Positions 1-12,900 of a stretch of DNA of 64,000 bases are shown here, in pieces (position 1 is the first letter of the stretch; every line of letters begins with the position of its first letter). The notes beneath the pieces were generated by a model. The model searched no databases. It had not been told where the DNA came from and saw only the letters and a program-made list of their open reading frames with translations. The translations under genes and the position numbers were made by a program. The stretch covers positions 9,215,501 to 9,279,500 of the forward strand of contig JAGTTD010000022.1 of NCBI GenBank assembly GCA_018398585.1. Reading direction: 5' to 3'. The stretch comes from Simmondsia chinensis. Lineage: Eukaryota > Streptophyta > Magnoliopsida > Caryophyllales > Simmondsiaceae.

Positions 1-812
1 AATTAAATTTCTATTTTGTATAGCACAGATCTTGGTTCAAGTGCCAGATCAAACTTTGGTCGGATCTAACTCATGTCAGGTCATTTAGGATTTCGAGTCA
101 ACTCGAGTTTGGTCAAGTTCAGGTCGGGCCTAATTGAGGTCAATTCATTTTGGATTCAAATCCTAATAAATTTTAAAGTTGAGGTTAGAATCTGATCAAG
201 TAGCTAGTCAAATCAGTCAGACTCATTTTGCCAATTTTACCATCTGCATAATTGATGAAAAGGGAGGCTCCCACTTAAGGCCAACAAATGTGTCATCTTA
301 TATTGTGTCCATGGTATCTAAAGGGTCATAGAAAAGGGCCTAAACTCAATGACTCGTTAATGAAATGGATTAGTAACCCTCAACCATTAACCAACCCAAT
401 AAGTGTTACCATTTAATTATATGGGAGGCGTCTTTTGTTATATGTTAGTTCATCAACTTATAAACACACAAAAAATACATCCTTGCACAATATATTTTTT
501 GACTGTTAAAATTAAATTATCAAACATAATCCAAGATATTTCAAATTATAATTTTAGCATAGACTACAAAATATATATACAATAGGAGCAATATACAACT
601 CAACTCAACATAACCATATAACATGGTTGACATGTTAAAAACTTTCAAACCCAATTACTTTGATGGGTTAAACATGCCAACCCAAACACAATCCGGCTCA
701 AAAATCCCAACTCAAACCCACTTGCATCGTGGTGTTGGTGTGTCACCCTGTTGCGTTAGATTTTGCCATATTCACACATTCTGAATCACAGGGCTAGGAT
801 GGTCCATAAAAA
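1..812. other. 3' flank of the host gene, no gene seen
   Basis: AT-rich sequence downstream of the minus-strand stop codon. Around 60-230 and 640-720 it holds short degenerate repeats rich in TCAACTC and AACCCA, like diverged MITE ends. I see no coding region, RNA gene or clear poly(A) signal. Confidence 0.5.
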
Positions 813-938
813 TCAGAGCAGAAAGAAGTCATCGTCTTTCGGTGGGCCTTTTCGGATCATTTTTTGTAGCTTCTGTTGCTTTGGCAATACAAGTTCGGTT
901 TCCTCGCCTGAGGTTGAGAAATATCGCTCAAGCACCAT
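813..938 (-). CDS. YqgF/RuvX-like gene, exon 6 (last exon and stop)
   Basis: A 126-nt terminal exon from acceptor gacgcag|ATG to TGA. It encodes [20 protein letters not shown], a Gln/Lys-rich segment, and a short C-terminal tail ending DDDFFLL. The YFSxSG and LPKQ features are typical of plant members of the family. Confidence 0.92.
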   Translation of the reverse strand: MVLERYFSTSGEETELVLPKQQKLQKMIRKGPPKDDDFFLL

Positions 939-3900
939 CTGCGTCACCCAATTACACACCCAAGCACCGATCAATCATAAATATGTATGAGTGATTTAAA
1001 ACATGCTATTGCATTAAAAACGAGGCTAATATACCTTAGATGGGGTGATATGTATGAGAAAAGGATAAAAGGACAAAATATTTATCATTATATACAAGAA
1101 CATGCGGTAGGTTAAGAACAAGATGGCAATTAACATCACCATAGATGACTAAAACGATGACATGTCAATAAAAACAATGTTGTGGCAACCAAAAAGATTA
1201 TACGAAAATGAGAAAGATGATGTGACTGATAATATGACAACTGAAAAAATAACATGATAGTATTGGTTTAGTAAACATCCTTGTTATTCTTTTTTCCAAA
1301 AGATATTGCCTTTATCTTCTTAGGCTTGACAGCAACTCCAATACCCCATTAAAAACCAAACATAACCAAATATTTTACTGTAAGATTGACCTGATGTATA
1401 CAGCTAAAAAAATTTTAGCTGAAAAAAGAAAGGTAAAACCAAATGCACCTTAGATCAAGGTCACTCACACCACTCACTACCGCTAGGGGTGTAAACGAAT
1501 CAAACATTCAATAAACTACTCGTGATTGAAATTGATTGCGGCTCCTTCGTGTTTAGTTTGGGGGGTAAGATAGCTCATTGAACCAAGTTCAAGCAGACTC
1601 AATAAGCTTAACAAGCCAAGTTCAAACATAAGGGTGTTCTGCTCATTAACAGTTGCGAATAGTCTAATAAGAGCTCATTCAAAGCTCATCAAGGGCTTAT
1701 TAACAATTGGTATAAGCTCAAAAACAACCAATGATGGCTAAATAACAACCTGAATAGCTCAATGGGTAGCCAGCTTGACTAAATAGCGTAGCCAGCTCGA
1801 CTAAATAGCAAGCTTGGCTCAGTAACAAGCTCAAATCGACTCAATAACGAGCTCAAATTGACTCGATTAGGCGAACAAGCTGCGTATTGAATGCACCAAA
1901 ATCTTATCAAAATGAATTCAAACAAAGGGCCGAAAACTCGATAAGAGCTCGGCTCGGACTCGAGTTGATTAAGGCTAATGAAGCTTAAGTTCGAACATTA
2001 GTTAAGGCTAATGAAGCTTAATTCCAAACAAGGAGGTGCTCGACATGTTTACACCCCTAGCATAAGATCAACGTAACAACTACTAAAATAGTCTCTAGAA
2101 TATTCTACAACACCAGGGTTTCTCATGTATTTACTATTATGTCCTCCTAGTAGTGTAAACCCTAAGGGTCAAGATGTCATTTAAATTACTCATTATATTA
2201 TCATTCAATAATATAACTTCTCCTTTTATTCACATGGTATCAAAGCCATAATTCCTAACCCTACACTTCCCTCTTCAAACCCTAACCCTAGCCGCCTGTG
2301 CCGCCCTCTGTAAGCCGCCATAAGCTGCCCCCCCTGTCGGTGCCCAACCTCGGCGCACCTAGTACCCCCCGGCTCCACCCTCTCTCTCTCTCTACCGGTG
2401 CACCCAGTACCGGTTTCACCCTCTCTCTTCGACACCAAGGTGCCGTTAGTCCCTGCAGGTGTCTCTCTCACCCGACAGCCCAGGGCTACTGTCACTCTCT
2501 CTCCGGCGTCTCTCCCTCTGGTGCGCACAGGACTCGTTGTCGCCTCTCCCCCACCTGGCGCGACGAATTCCTCACTGCCGGTAGTGTCCAACGCCACCCT
2601 TGTCGGTCACATCACCGCGCCTCATACTCTCCTAGGGTCGATTGATACCAATGTCGCCATCTCCAATAATCTACCACCAAATGGGCGGCCTTTAGTGAAC
2701 CCGACATTTAACTTGGGCATCCCCCTCTCCCTCCCAAATCCTGATTATCCCAACACTGGTTACCACCGTGGCAGTGTCAGTACCCCACTTGCTGTCCCTA
2801 CAACGGCTGTCACCTCTCTCTCCCCCATCCAGAATGCCTTCCCCAATCACAATTATATAAACACTAATACATATCTCCCACCCCCCTCCCCGTTCTACTT
2901 CCTCTTTCGAGTATTATGAGCATAATCACTATTAAATTAGAAACAAGCACTGACCATCCTGCATGGCAAGAACAATTTAATATGCTCTTACTTGCTCACC
3001 AACTACAAAGGTTTATTGATGGATCTCATCCATGTCCCCCCACCCACATCACTCTACAGGTCGGCCCCCCTTAACCCGATTACCTCACGTGGCTCCGCAC
3101 GAATCAAAGTCTTCGACCCTGCATAGCTGCTACCCTCTCTCATTCCCTAATAAATGACATAGTCCGCCATCCAACCTCAAAATCCATGTGGAATACCCTA
3201 GCTAAGTGCTTTCGAGATCACTCCATGGCCAAGGAGTGTGATCTCGGAACCCAACTTATGAATCACCGTAAAGATGGCAAAACAATGCACATTTACCTCT
3301 CTAAATTAATAGCAATTATTGATGACTTAGCTGCCATTGACTCACCCGTGTCTAGTAGAGAATTTCAATGCTATGTCCTCTACGGCTTACCCCCTGAGTA
3401 TACCACCTCTGCCACTTTCACTCGTCAAATGCCAAAACACTACACCTATGAGGAGCTCAAAACTGCCTTCCTGAATGAAGCCATCGCCCTAGCCCGATAT
3501 TCTGGTCATGCCCCAACTGCTCCACACATGCTATCATTGCCTCCAGTCAACCCACCCCTAGCTCCCATTTCAACTATGGGGGGCGTGGTGGACGTGTTTG
3601 TAGCTGACGCAGGCATGTTAGGTTGCGGTGGTCGCCACAATCACCAGACTTCTTCTGTCCTGCCTACTCCTAAGGATAGCGCGCCTCCAGCCGCAGCTCC
3701 CTTCCCGGTTCGACCTTCTTTTGGTTCTTCCTCTTAACTCTTACGCAGGTGTGCTCAAGCCCGAACCTCAATACTGTCAAATTTGCTCTCAACCTAGTCA
3801 ATTGTTGTTGCTTGTCCCCATTGCTCTGATGGCACTTCCTTCCCTGACCCGTCTCACTCACTGGTTGCCATGACTATTGGAGAACCACATGACTACAACT

Positions 3901-6900
3901 GGTATCCAGACTCGAGAGCTTCTAACCACATGACGCCTCATTTGGGTATTCTCACTAACCTTCTTCCCTATTCTAGTCATAAAAGTGTTCTTGTTGGTAA
4001 TGGAACATTGTTGCCTGTAACCCATGTTGGGTCTGCCTCTCTCACTACTTGCGCAAAACCCCCAAGCTTACCTAATATCATGCTTGTCCCTAAACTCACT
4101 CATAACTTACTTAATCTGTATTAAACAACTATGTCACGATAACAACTTTAGAGTTGAATTTGACTCTCACTCTTTCTGTGCCAAGGACAACACTATGGGG
4201 ACGTTGCTTCTACGAGTACCCAATAAAGGACCTCTCTATAGTTTCTCATTGCACGACGTTGGACTTGTAGCTCAAGTCAAACATGGAGATATGTGACATC
4301 AGTGTTAAGGACATTTAGGTAGTTCTGTTCTAGATTTTTTATGCAAGAAACATTCGCTTCCAGTTGTTAAATATTTGAATAAATGTAAGTCTTGTTGCTT
4401 GGGTAAATCTAGAAAATTGCCTTTTGAACGTGCACAACATAATACTACTATGCTGCTTCAGTTAATACATTCGAATGTTTGGCAATCACCTATTTTCTCC
4501 ACATCAAATTACAAACACTATGACCTTTTTATCGACGATTTTTCAAGATATACATGGCTCTATCCGATGCAGTGAAAATCAGAGCTCTATGAAATTTTCA
4601 CCTTTTTTAAAACCCTTGTTGAAAATCAATTTAAAACAAAATTAAAATTTTCCAAAGCGATGGTAGGGGCAAATTCAACCATCGGCACATGAATGCGTTG
4701 TGTCGCGAGTTTGGAATTCACTTTCGCCAATTTTGTCTTGATACCCTAGAACAAAATGGGATGGTGAAACGCAAGCATTGACACTTATCTGAAATGGCAC
4801 GGACGCTCCTAATTCACTCAAAACTTTCTTACAAATTTTGGGATGACGCCTTTTGTACTGTCTGTTTTACTATAAAATGTCTCCCTACCCCACTTCTTTC
4901 AAATGCATCACCTTTTGAAAAACTTTTCAAAACCAAGCCAAACCATAACCGTTTTAGCGTCTTTGGATGTGCTTGTTATCCCAACCTCACATCCCATGCC
5001 ACTCATAAACTTGTCCTGCACTCAACAAAATGCATTTTCTTAGGCTATGCAGCACGATACATAGGATATAGGTGTCTTGATCCCATAACTAATTGAATGT
5101 ATACAAGTCGTCATGTAGTATTTGATGAATCATGTTTTCCCTACACTAAACTAACTCCTCCTCCAATGTCTACGAGTGATGCCCCAGTTCCATCACCCCT
5201 TGTTCTCCAATCCCCTCCAGTTGTCCCATCTCTGGCCTTATCTAACTGACCGGCAGTTGGTCTAAACAATGCCAGCGTGGCCCATGCTGCTGGGTTGTCA
5301 ACGCCGCTCACTGAGTCGGCTCCCACTTCGGGCAAGGCCTTGGTCGATGGACCAGGACCCCTTGTCCCCCGCCCCTCTACCCTTGGACACATCCGGGGAT
5401 GAACCAAACCCACCTGAACCCCTGCCTCGTCCCTCAGCTATCCCTACACCCTCGCCCTCCGGGGTTCGTAAACTTACATCGGGTATTCGTAAAACCAGTT
5501 ACCCCCTCTCCCTTTCATCCACACTTGTCATACAGGAACCCACGTGTTACTCACAGGCTGTGAAAAATCCTAAATGGTAGGAAGCCATGACGGATGAATT
5601 GAGTGCTCTCATTACTAACAACACTTGGGATTTGGTCGCATATGACCCACGGCATAACCTCATAGGAAGCACGTGGAAGTACAAGGTCAAATATAAAGTG
5701 AATGGTTCTGTTGAGCGCTTTAAGGCTTGCCTTATCGCTCAAGGCTTCCATCAACAAGAAGATCTTGACTTCAAGGAAACCTTTAGCCTCATTGTCAAAC
5801 CCTCCAACATACGCTTTATACTTAGCCTTGCAAGCACATACAACTGGCCCATACGACAGTTGGATGTCAAAAACGCTTTCCTACATGGTCAGCTGCAAGA
5901 AGAAGTGCATATGAGACAACCTCAAGGCTTTATACACCCAAAGTTTCCAAAACATGTGTGTCGCCTCGAGAAGGCTCTATATGGACTCAAACAAGCCCCC
6001 CGGGCATGGTTCCAACGGTTCAGTGCTTTTGTCTTTAGTCAAGGCTTTCAGTGTTGTCGAGCTGACCCATCCTTCTTTATCCACAAAACTGCCTCACACC
6101 TTACATGCCTGCTTCTCTACGTAGATTACATTATACTCACTGGCACCGATGCTGACGCCTCACGAGTCTAATTCGGTCCCTCTCTACCCAGTTTGTTATG
6201 AAAGACCTTGGACCCCTACACTTTTTCCTAGGGATAGAGGCAAAACATGACCACCAAGGACTATTCCTTTCCCAACATAAGTACACAGAGGACCTTCTAA
6301 CAAAACATGACCTCCATAAGCCAAACCGATTAAAACCCCCTACCCACCCGAGCACATGTGTCTCTGAGTGAAGGTGAGCCTCTTGAAGATCCTACTGAGT
6401 ATCGAAGTGCGGTGGGTGCCCTCCAATACTTGACCATGACCCGTCTTGATATTAGCTATGCTATCAACTTGGTCTCTCAGTTCATGCATGCTCCCCGTAC
6501 ACATCATTGGCAGCGCATCCTCAGATACTTAAAGTCCACCTTTGATCACGGTCTCACTATCACTCCCGCTTCTTCCCCCACAGTCACAGCCTTTGCTGAT
6601 GCTGACTGGGGTGGCTGTCCTGACACCCGTCGCTCTATAATAGGCTATGCTCTATATCTAGGTCCTAACCTCATCTTGTGGCGGGCTAAGAAACAAGCCA
6701 ATGTATCCAAATCCACCACTGAGTCAGAATACCGTGCTATCGCTTAAGCTGTTGCTAAAAGTGATTAGATTCGCTGCCTCATGAATGATCTGGGACTTCA
6801 ACACCCGGGACCGATAACTATCTAATGTGACAATGTCTCTGCTTCTTGCCTTGCCGCCAATCCCGTGTCTAATGACAGAAGCAAGCATGTTGATGTTGAC

Positions 6901-9900
6901 TTCCAATATGTGAATGAGAAAGTGCTAAAGGGTGACCTACAAGTTCACTACACTCTCACTACCCAACAGATTGCTGACATCCTAACCAAGGGATTACCTA
7001 CAAATCGGTTTCATCAACACAAGGCCAATCTTCACGTGCTTCCCCCCACTCAGATTGAGGGGGTGTATTAGAATAGTCTTTAGAATATTCTACAACACTA
7101 GGGTTTCTCATGTATTTACTATTATGTCCTCCTAGTAGTGCAAACCCTAGGGGCAAAGATGTCATCTGTACTAGTTCTTGTGTTTATATATAGGCATCAC
7201 TTGTACTCATTATATTATCATTCAATAATATAACTTCTCTCTTTATTCACAACAACTGCTACTCATCGCAATGAAAGGCTACCATCACTACTAGTTACTA
7301 TCCCTCGCCAACGACAGAACATCACCACCACCCCACCCACCAAGGCCAACAAGACCATCACCGCAATCACATAGCACCGCCATCACTAACCACAGCTGCT
7401 AATAAAAGACAAAGACCACAGCATTTATCACTAAGAAAAGCCTGCCATCATCATCCCCATCACCTATAAAAGACAAGGACCACCAAGATTGATCACAGTA
7501 GGATGCACACCATTCTCCACCATCACCAACCCGCTTTCACCTTCATGGATTCACGACTGTTGGAAAAATAGAGAGTAATCAAAGTACACTACAATGGTAA
7601 ACATCATGTTAACTCAAAGGCCAGAGTGCCAATTAGTTTCATATGTACCAACGTGGAGGCATAAATGACTTTAGGACCGTGATGAACTCCACTAGACTAT
7701 AACAATTTCGTCTTTTTCAAATAGGTTCTAGTTACTCTTCCCTTATTTTTCCAACCACCTACAAATAAGCATGTGAAGTCCCTCTAACATCTCCACCAGT
7801 CTACCAGCCACCATCTTCCATACTACAACTCTAGCAATGTCCAATACTGCAAATAATTTGAATCCTTTCTATCTTATAGTGATCAAAGCAATGTGCAAAT
7901 GCGTGTAACTAGAGCTACTAGACTTTTCTAATGTATTATGAGCAAGAAAAAACAAATCCATACCACAGCCGCATAAGCATCAACCGTTCCTTGGCGAGCA
8001 GACTTGCGGACACCCCTGAAGTAGTACAACACAAAATTAGCAACTACTTTGAACTTTGCTACTCCATGAAGAACTTTAAACTTTGCAACTCAATGAAGAC
8101 AAGGAAGAAAAATAGCATAAAAGGTTTATCGCTATAGATCACAAGTTCTAGATGATGTTTCCTTTAGTGTTAAAAAGCTTCACATTTTATACTAATTACT
8201 CTTTTCATTTAACGTCACCGTGAAGTTTCTTTCACTACTGGTTTCTTCATTTGATTTTCCTACAACCAGGGTGCGCAAGTCATCTTACAAGCACCTCAAC
8301 TTTTACCTAGGTTGCATGCATCAATTACTCAAAAATTTTCTTATGTGCAATAGGGTAAGATGGAGTTGCAAACCATGGGCCTCCAACATGAGCGTAACAA
8401 GGTATGAATAATGATAAAAGAAAAGAATAACAAAAAGATTAACAAGCAAAAGAAAAGAGATAAGATTTACGTTGTTCGACTAGAGATTTTTCACTATTGC
8501 TGGAGAAGTACAAGACAAGTCTTTTCCTCTCCCATCACACCTTACAAACCTTAGGTAGGAATTTATATAAACTAGACAAAACTCTAGTGCACCTAAAAAT
8601 ATCCTCAAACAGGCCAAGGTCCAACACAAGACCAAAAGTAACTCATTACACAATAAAAGTCAGGCTCCACCCTGGAAGTCCAAAACTACAACAAGATTTA
8701 AACCCTAAACCTAGTGTTTTATAATGGGCATGAGATCACATGAACGGAAAATCCAATTAGAGTTTTAACCCAAAGATTGAGATGTTGGCCTTTTCCAACT
8801 CCAAATAGTGAACATAAGCCACAGTTATTTGACTTATGTCCCACTTCTATAATAGTATTTTTGAAGCAAAATACAGATGTACTTAAGCACCTGTTTGGTA
8901 TCTGGTAGTAGCTTTTCGTTTTTAAGAATCTAAAGATGAAGTATTGAAAACAAATTTTTTTTTTTTTTCTAGTTTTTGGTTTTATGTTTTTAGTTTATAA
9001 TCAAAGAAGGAAAAACTAAAAATAAGAAATCAAAAACCAGAAAAAAAAAAAAAAAAAATTTCATTTCCAAGATATGGTATTTATTTTCTAAAAAACAAAA
9101 AACTACGAACAAAAAAATGAGACCAAACGGGACCAAAATAATAAAGCGAAATTTCTCTTCTCAGCGATCACAACTTCCTCCCACTATGTTCATGGTAAAT
9201 GAAAGGGCCGGATACTATGACATGGAAAAAGTTAAGATTAATCATCATTTCCATGAACTGCAAGTAGAAGAATAGTTCCAAGAGACCAAAATTTAAAAGG
9301 CGATTGCAGTAAAAGACAATGACGACAACAACAATCCTAGTGTAAGAGCAAGGCGATAGCAATAAAAGAATAGTTCACAATTCTTCAGGCGAAAATGGTT
9401 TCTAGAATGACTTCTAAAAGATCAACTTTGATTCAAATTAGATGGTGAAAAATTGTGTTTCAAGCATCTTCTATAAGCAAACATGGTTCCTAAACCACTA
9501 AACAAGTTAAGAAGGAAAAAAAAAACCCCTTACAAGTTTATCATTCGATTCATGGCATCGACTGATGTTCCATGCTCATCCTGCAAATATACTCTCCAGC
9601 CCCTTGAGAACATACAGTTAAAAATGAATCACTAACAATGAAGGAATTAATCTATACACGCAGTGCACACAAAATCGGTTATCATCAAGCAATTTCCACT
9701 AATAATTGGAAAGTATTTGGGGGTGTAAACTAACCAAATGGTCGATGATACTACTCGTGCCCGAAATGGATTATGATTTTTTCTGTTTGTTTCATGGTCT
9801 CGGTACCTTACTGAGTCGAGCTCGCGTAGACTCGGTAAGGTAAAAGAGTTCAAAAGGGAATACTTGGCTCGTTAACATATACAAACAATTTGATAAAGAC

Positions 9901-12900
9901 TCGCTAAGATCTCAATAAGGGCTCGTTAATGACTCACTAATGCCATTATTAGCTCAAAAATGGTTCGATAAGCACCCAACACGGGCTCTCGGCTTGACTC
10001 GCCTCGTTTATATCCTAAAAGCAATAATGCAAGCAACAAATTATAGTGATGCAGCACAGTTTTATTTAATTTCGTTTTTTATCTTATTTTATATTTAGGA
10101 GATTAGTTTTCTACTAGATTTAGGATTTATCTCATCTAATATTATTTTAGGGTTTCGTTTCTATAAATAGAGCTTTGTAATTCATTATTTGAAAGTTTTG
10201 ATGAAATAAAATTGAGTTATATTTTGATTAGCAACTTGTGCTACATCAATTTTGTATCAAAGCTCAAGTTCTGGACCGCTGCCATAGCCACCGCTTTTTT
10301 GGGCAATACTACCGCACAGTAGTATCTTTTCCCCACCACTGCCGCTGTGAAGTGGTACCCATACCTAAATACTAACACTTACCAAAGGAAAAAAATAAAA
10401 ATAAAAATAAAGGACCCTAGCCGTCTCAAAAGGAGGGGGGGGAAAAAAAAAGAAAAACCCTGGCCTCAAAAAGGAGCAGCTGTGAAACCCCCTAACCATG
10501 CCACTACCATCCTCGCTGCACAAAGCCACCGTGCTGCCTATGTTCAACCTCCACAACTCAACCCTCCACCACCCTAAAAATCCATAGCGATCGTCCCACA
10601 AAACCCTAACCCTCATTCGTAGCTTCAAAAACCCTAGAGTTTGAAACCCTAAGAACTCGAAACCTATCCTAGAACCCTGATTTGTCTTCGATTTGTTCCC
10701 CAATCCTAAAAAAACCCTAATTCAAACCACATCCCTAAACCAATTTGAGTTTTTAGCATCATATTGACCCTTAATCGATTTGAGTTCATGCCCACACGAA
10801 ACCCTAAATCCCTAGTATGAAAACTCTAATTCAAAAACCCTAATTCAAAATCCCCACCTTCGTGCCCTAATTCGACCATTCTACATCCACAATCCTAGTT
10901 CGATTCAATTTCTATCACCTTATCAATGTTCATATGTCTACTACGTCCAGTGTCACGCTTACATCCAATTACTTTTCAACCTCAAAGTTGGATCATCCGA
11001 GTCAAATAAGCATGGACCATAGTAGGGGTAACTTTTCACATCCCTATCATTGGTGGAAATTTGTTTGGCATCCGGTTTTCTTCATGATGGATCATATACC
11101 TGATGCCCATTATGTTTCTAGACTTAAGGGTAAGTTGTATGTGCTTCCACTAAACAAGCCTGGAGCGTATCTTAGGGCTTATCATGACACAACTTCCCCA
11201 ATTTCTTCCCTTGTACCCACTTATGAGCTTCCTTATGATCCAGATACAATATATTGTCTTCTTCCTAAGTTACCAACATCCAAAGAAGTTCAAGGAACAA
11301 AAACTAAAATCAAAGATAAAGAAGAAGAAGATGAAGCCAAAGAAGAAAAAGAGGAGGAGAACAAAGTGAAAGAAGAAGAGGAAGAGACGAAAAATAAAGC
11401 GAAAGAAGAACATTGCAAAGCGTCACAACATATCCAATTGCTTGGAAATATGGATGAGGCGTGTTCCGAAAATTTTATCAATTTCATCATTTCTGAAGAG
11501 CTTGTTAAGTCAACATCCCCAAAAGTGAAAATTTTGCACTTCATCCAAAATGGGCCTTGCACGCAGAAGGATGTTTGCTACAACTTCTTTTTCCTACTTT
11601 TGTTTAAAACTCATGGTCGACTATTTTTGAACAAAGGGGGAACTGATGCAACACGGATGAAGATGATTAATGATTATAGAAGATTCGAATTTTATTGGAT
11701 TCTAATAGAGTAATTGATAGGATTATATTAGAATATATCTTTTTAGCCAATAGGACATTTAAGTTATTATTTGTTGTTTTTATTTAGAGAAGTAGTTTCT
11801 TAGTTTATATCATATTTATCTTAATAGTTCTCAAGTTTAATATTTATCGTATCTAATATCCTTTTAGGATTTAGTTTTCAATAAATAGAGCTTTGTAATT
11901 CATTATTTAAAAGTTCTAGATGAAATAAAAATTGAGTCGTGTTTTTGATTAGCAAGTTGTGCTACATCAATTTGGTATCAGAGCCTAACTCATCAAGTGA
12001 TATGGCATCAGCTAAAGCTAATGGAGATGAAACAAGTGAATTAAAGGAATAGATAGTTGAGGCAATTAAGTATTCAGGATCGGAAGACAAGACTAGCAAA
12101 GATAAGCTGATTATTTGTGTTGCTACTCCTCACCACCCTAAGTCCAAGAATAGGGATCGTAGACCTCCTAGACCACATAGTGCTATTTTTAAACATGTTG
12201 GTGCAATAGCTTGGCGTGGACATGAAACACCCGTACATGTTAACACGGGGGCTGCTTTTAATTTGATCTCTCGACGAGTAGCACAAGAATTGGGGGTACC
12301 ACAGGAACGTTCCCGTCCTATTCGACTCTTTGGTTTCCAAAATGACAATGTTGGGAAGACTGTGCTGTCACCTGCCGCTTATTTTAGTAGTACTTTACTT
12401 TGATTTTCTTCACCTTGTACTTTTATGTCAATGTACTAGTAGATGCTAGAGTGTACTAGTGTAATTTAGAAGGATCTAGAATGGTGTGGAACGTGACCCT
12501 TGGGGAGGAGGTGCACTTAGTGCACGGTTTCCATAAGGGGCGTGTTCCCTAGGAGAGTAGAAGAGCCTAGACTAATCTAGAAGGGTGGGGAGCCGTGGAG
12601 CATTAACACACGGCTGGGAGTAGGAGTAGTGGGAAGTGTGTAATTAATTGTAGTTCTAGAATGTTCTTGACTTGAAGAGCCTTGTACATATTTTGCCTAT
12701 AAATAAGAGAGGTGGGCATTCCCACCGGATGACCAACTCATCCAACCAAAACTCTCTCTCTTTGTTCAAGTGTTCCTTTACAATTGTGTGCATCATATTT
12801 TCCTCTCTTTCCATGCTTCCGTGTGTGTCTAAATTCAGCATATTAGCACTTGGTGCGTGGAGGAGCCTAACTTAACGAGGGACTTTCGGAGTGAAGTTAA

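Larger units (their letters stand above)
2081..7251 (+). mobile_element. Ty1/copia LTR retrotransposon, degraded
   Basis: LTRs are 2081-2234 and 7066-7251; the TSD ACAAC is at 2076-2080 and 7252-7256. Internal order is gag, protease, integrase, RT, RNase H, the Ty1/copia order. The primer site TGGTATCAAAGC follows the 5' LTR, and a GAGGGGGTG purine tract precedes the 3' LTR. Many stops and frameshifts make it non-autonomous. It lies in intron 5 of the host gene, antisense to it. Confidence 0.95.

Noticed and set aside
2226..2919. Pro/Ser/Leu-rich ORFs on both strands
   Set aside because: Low-complexity CT-rich leader of the copia element; no conserved protein. Only the UBN2-like gag downstream is supported.
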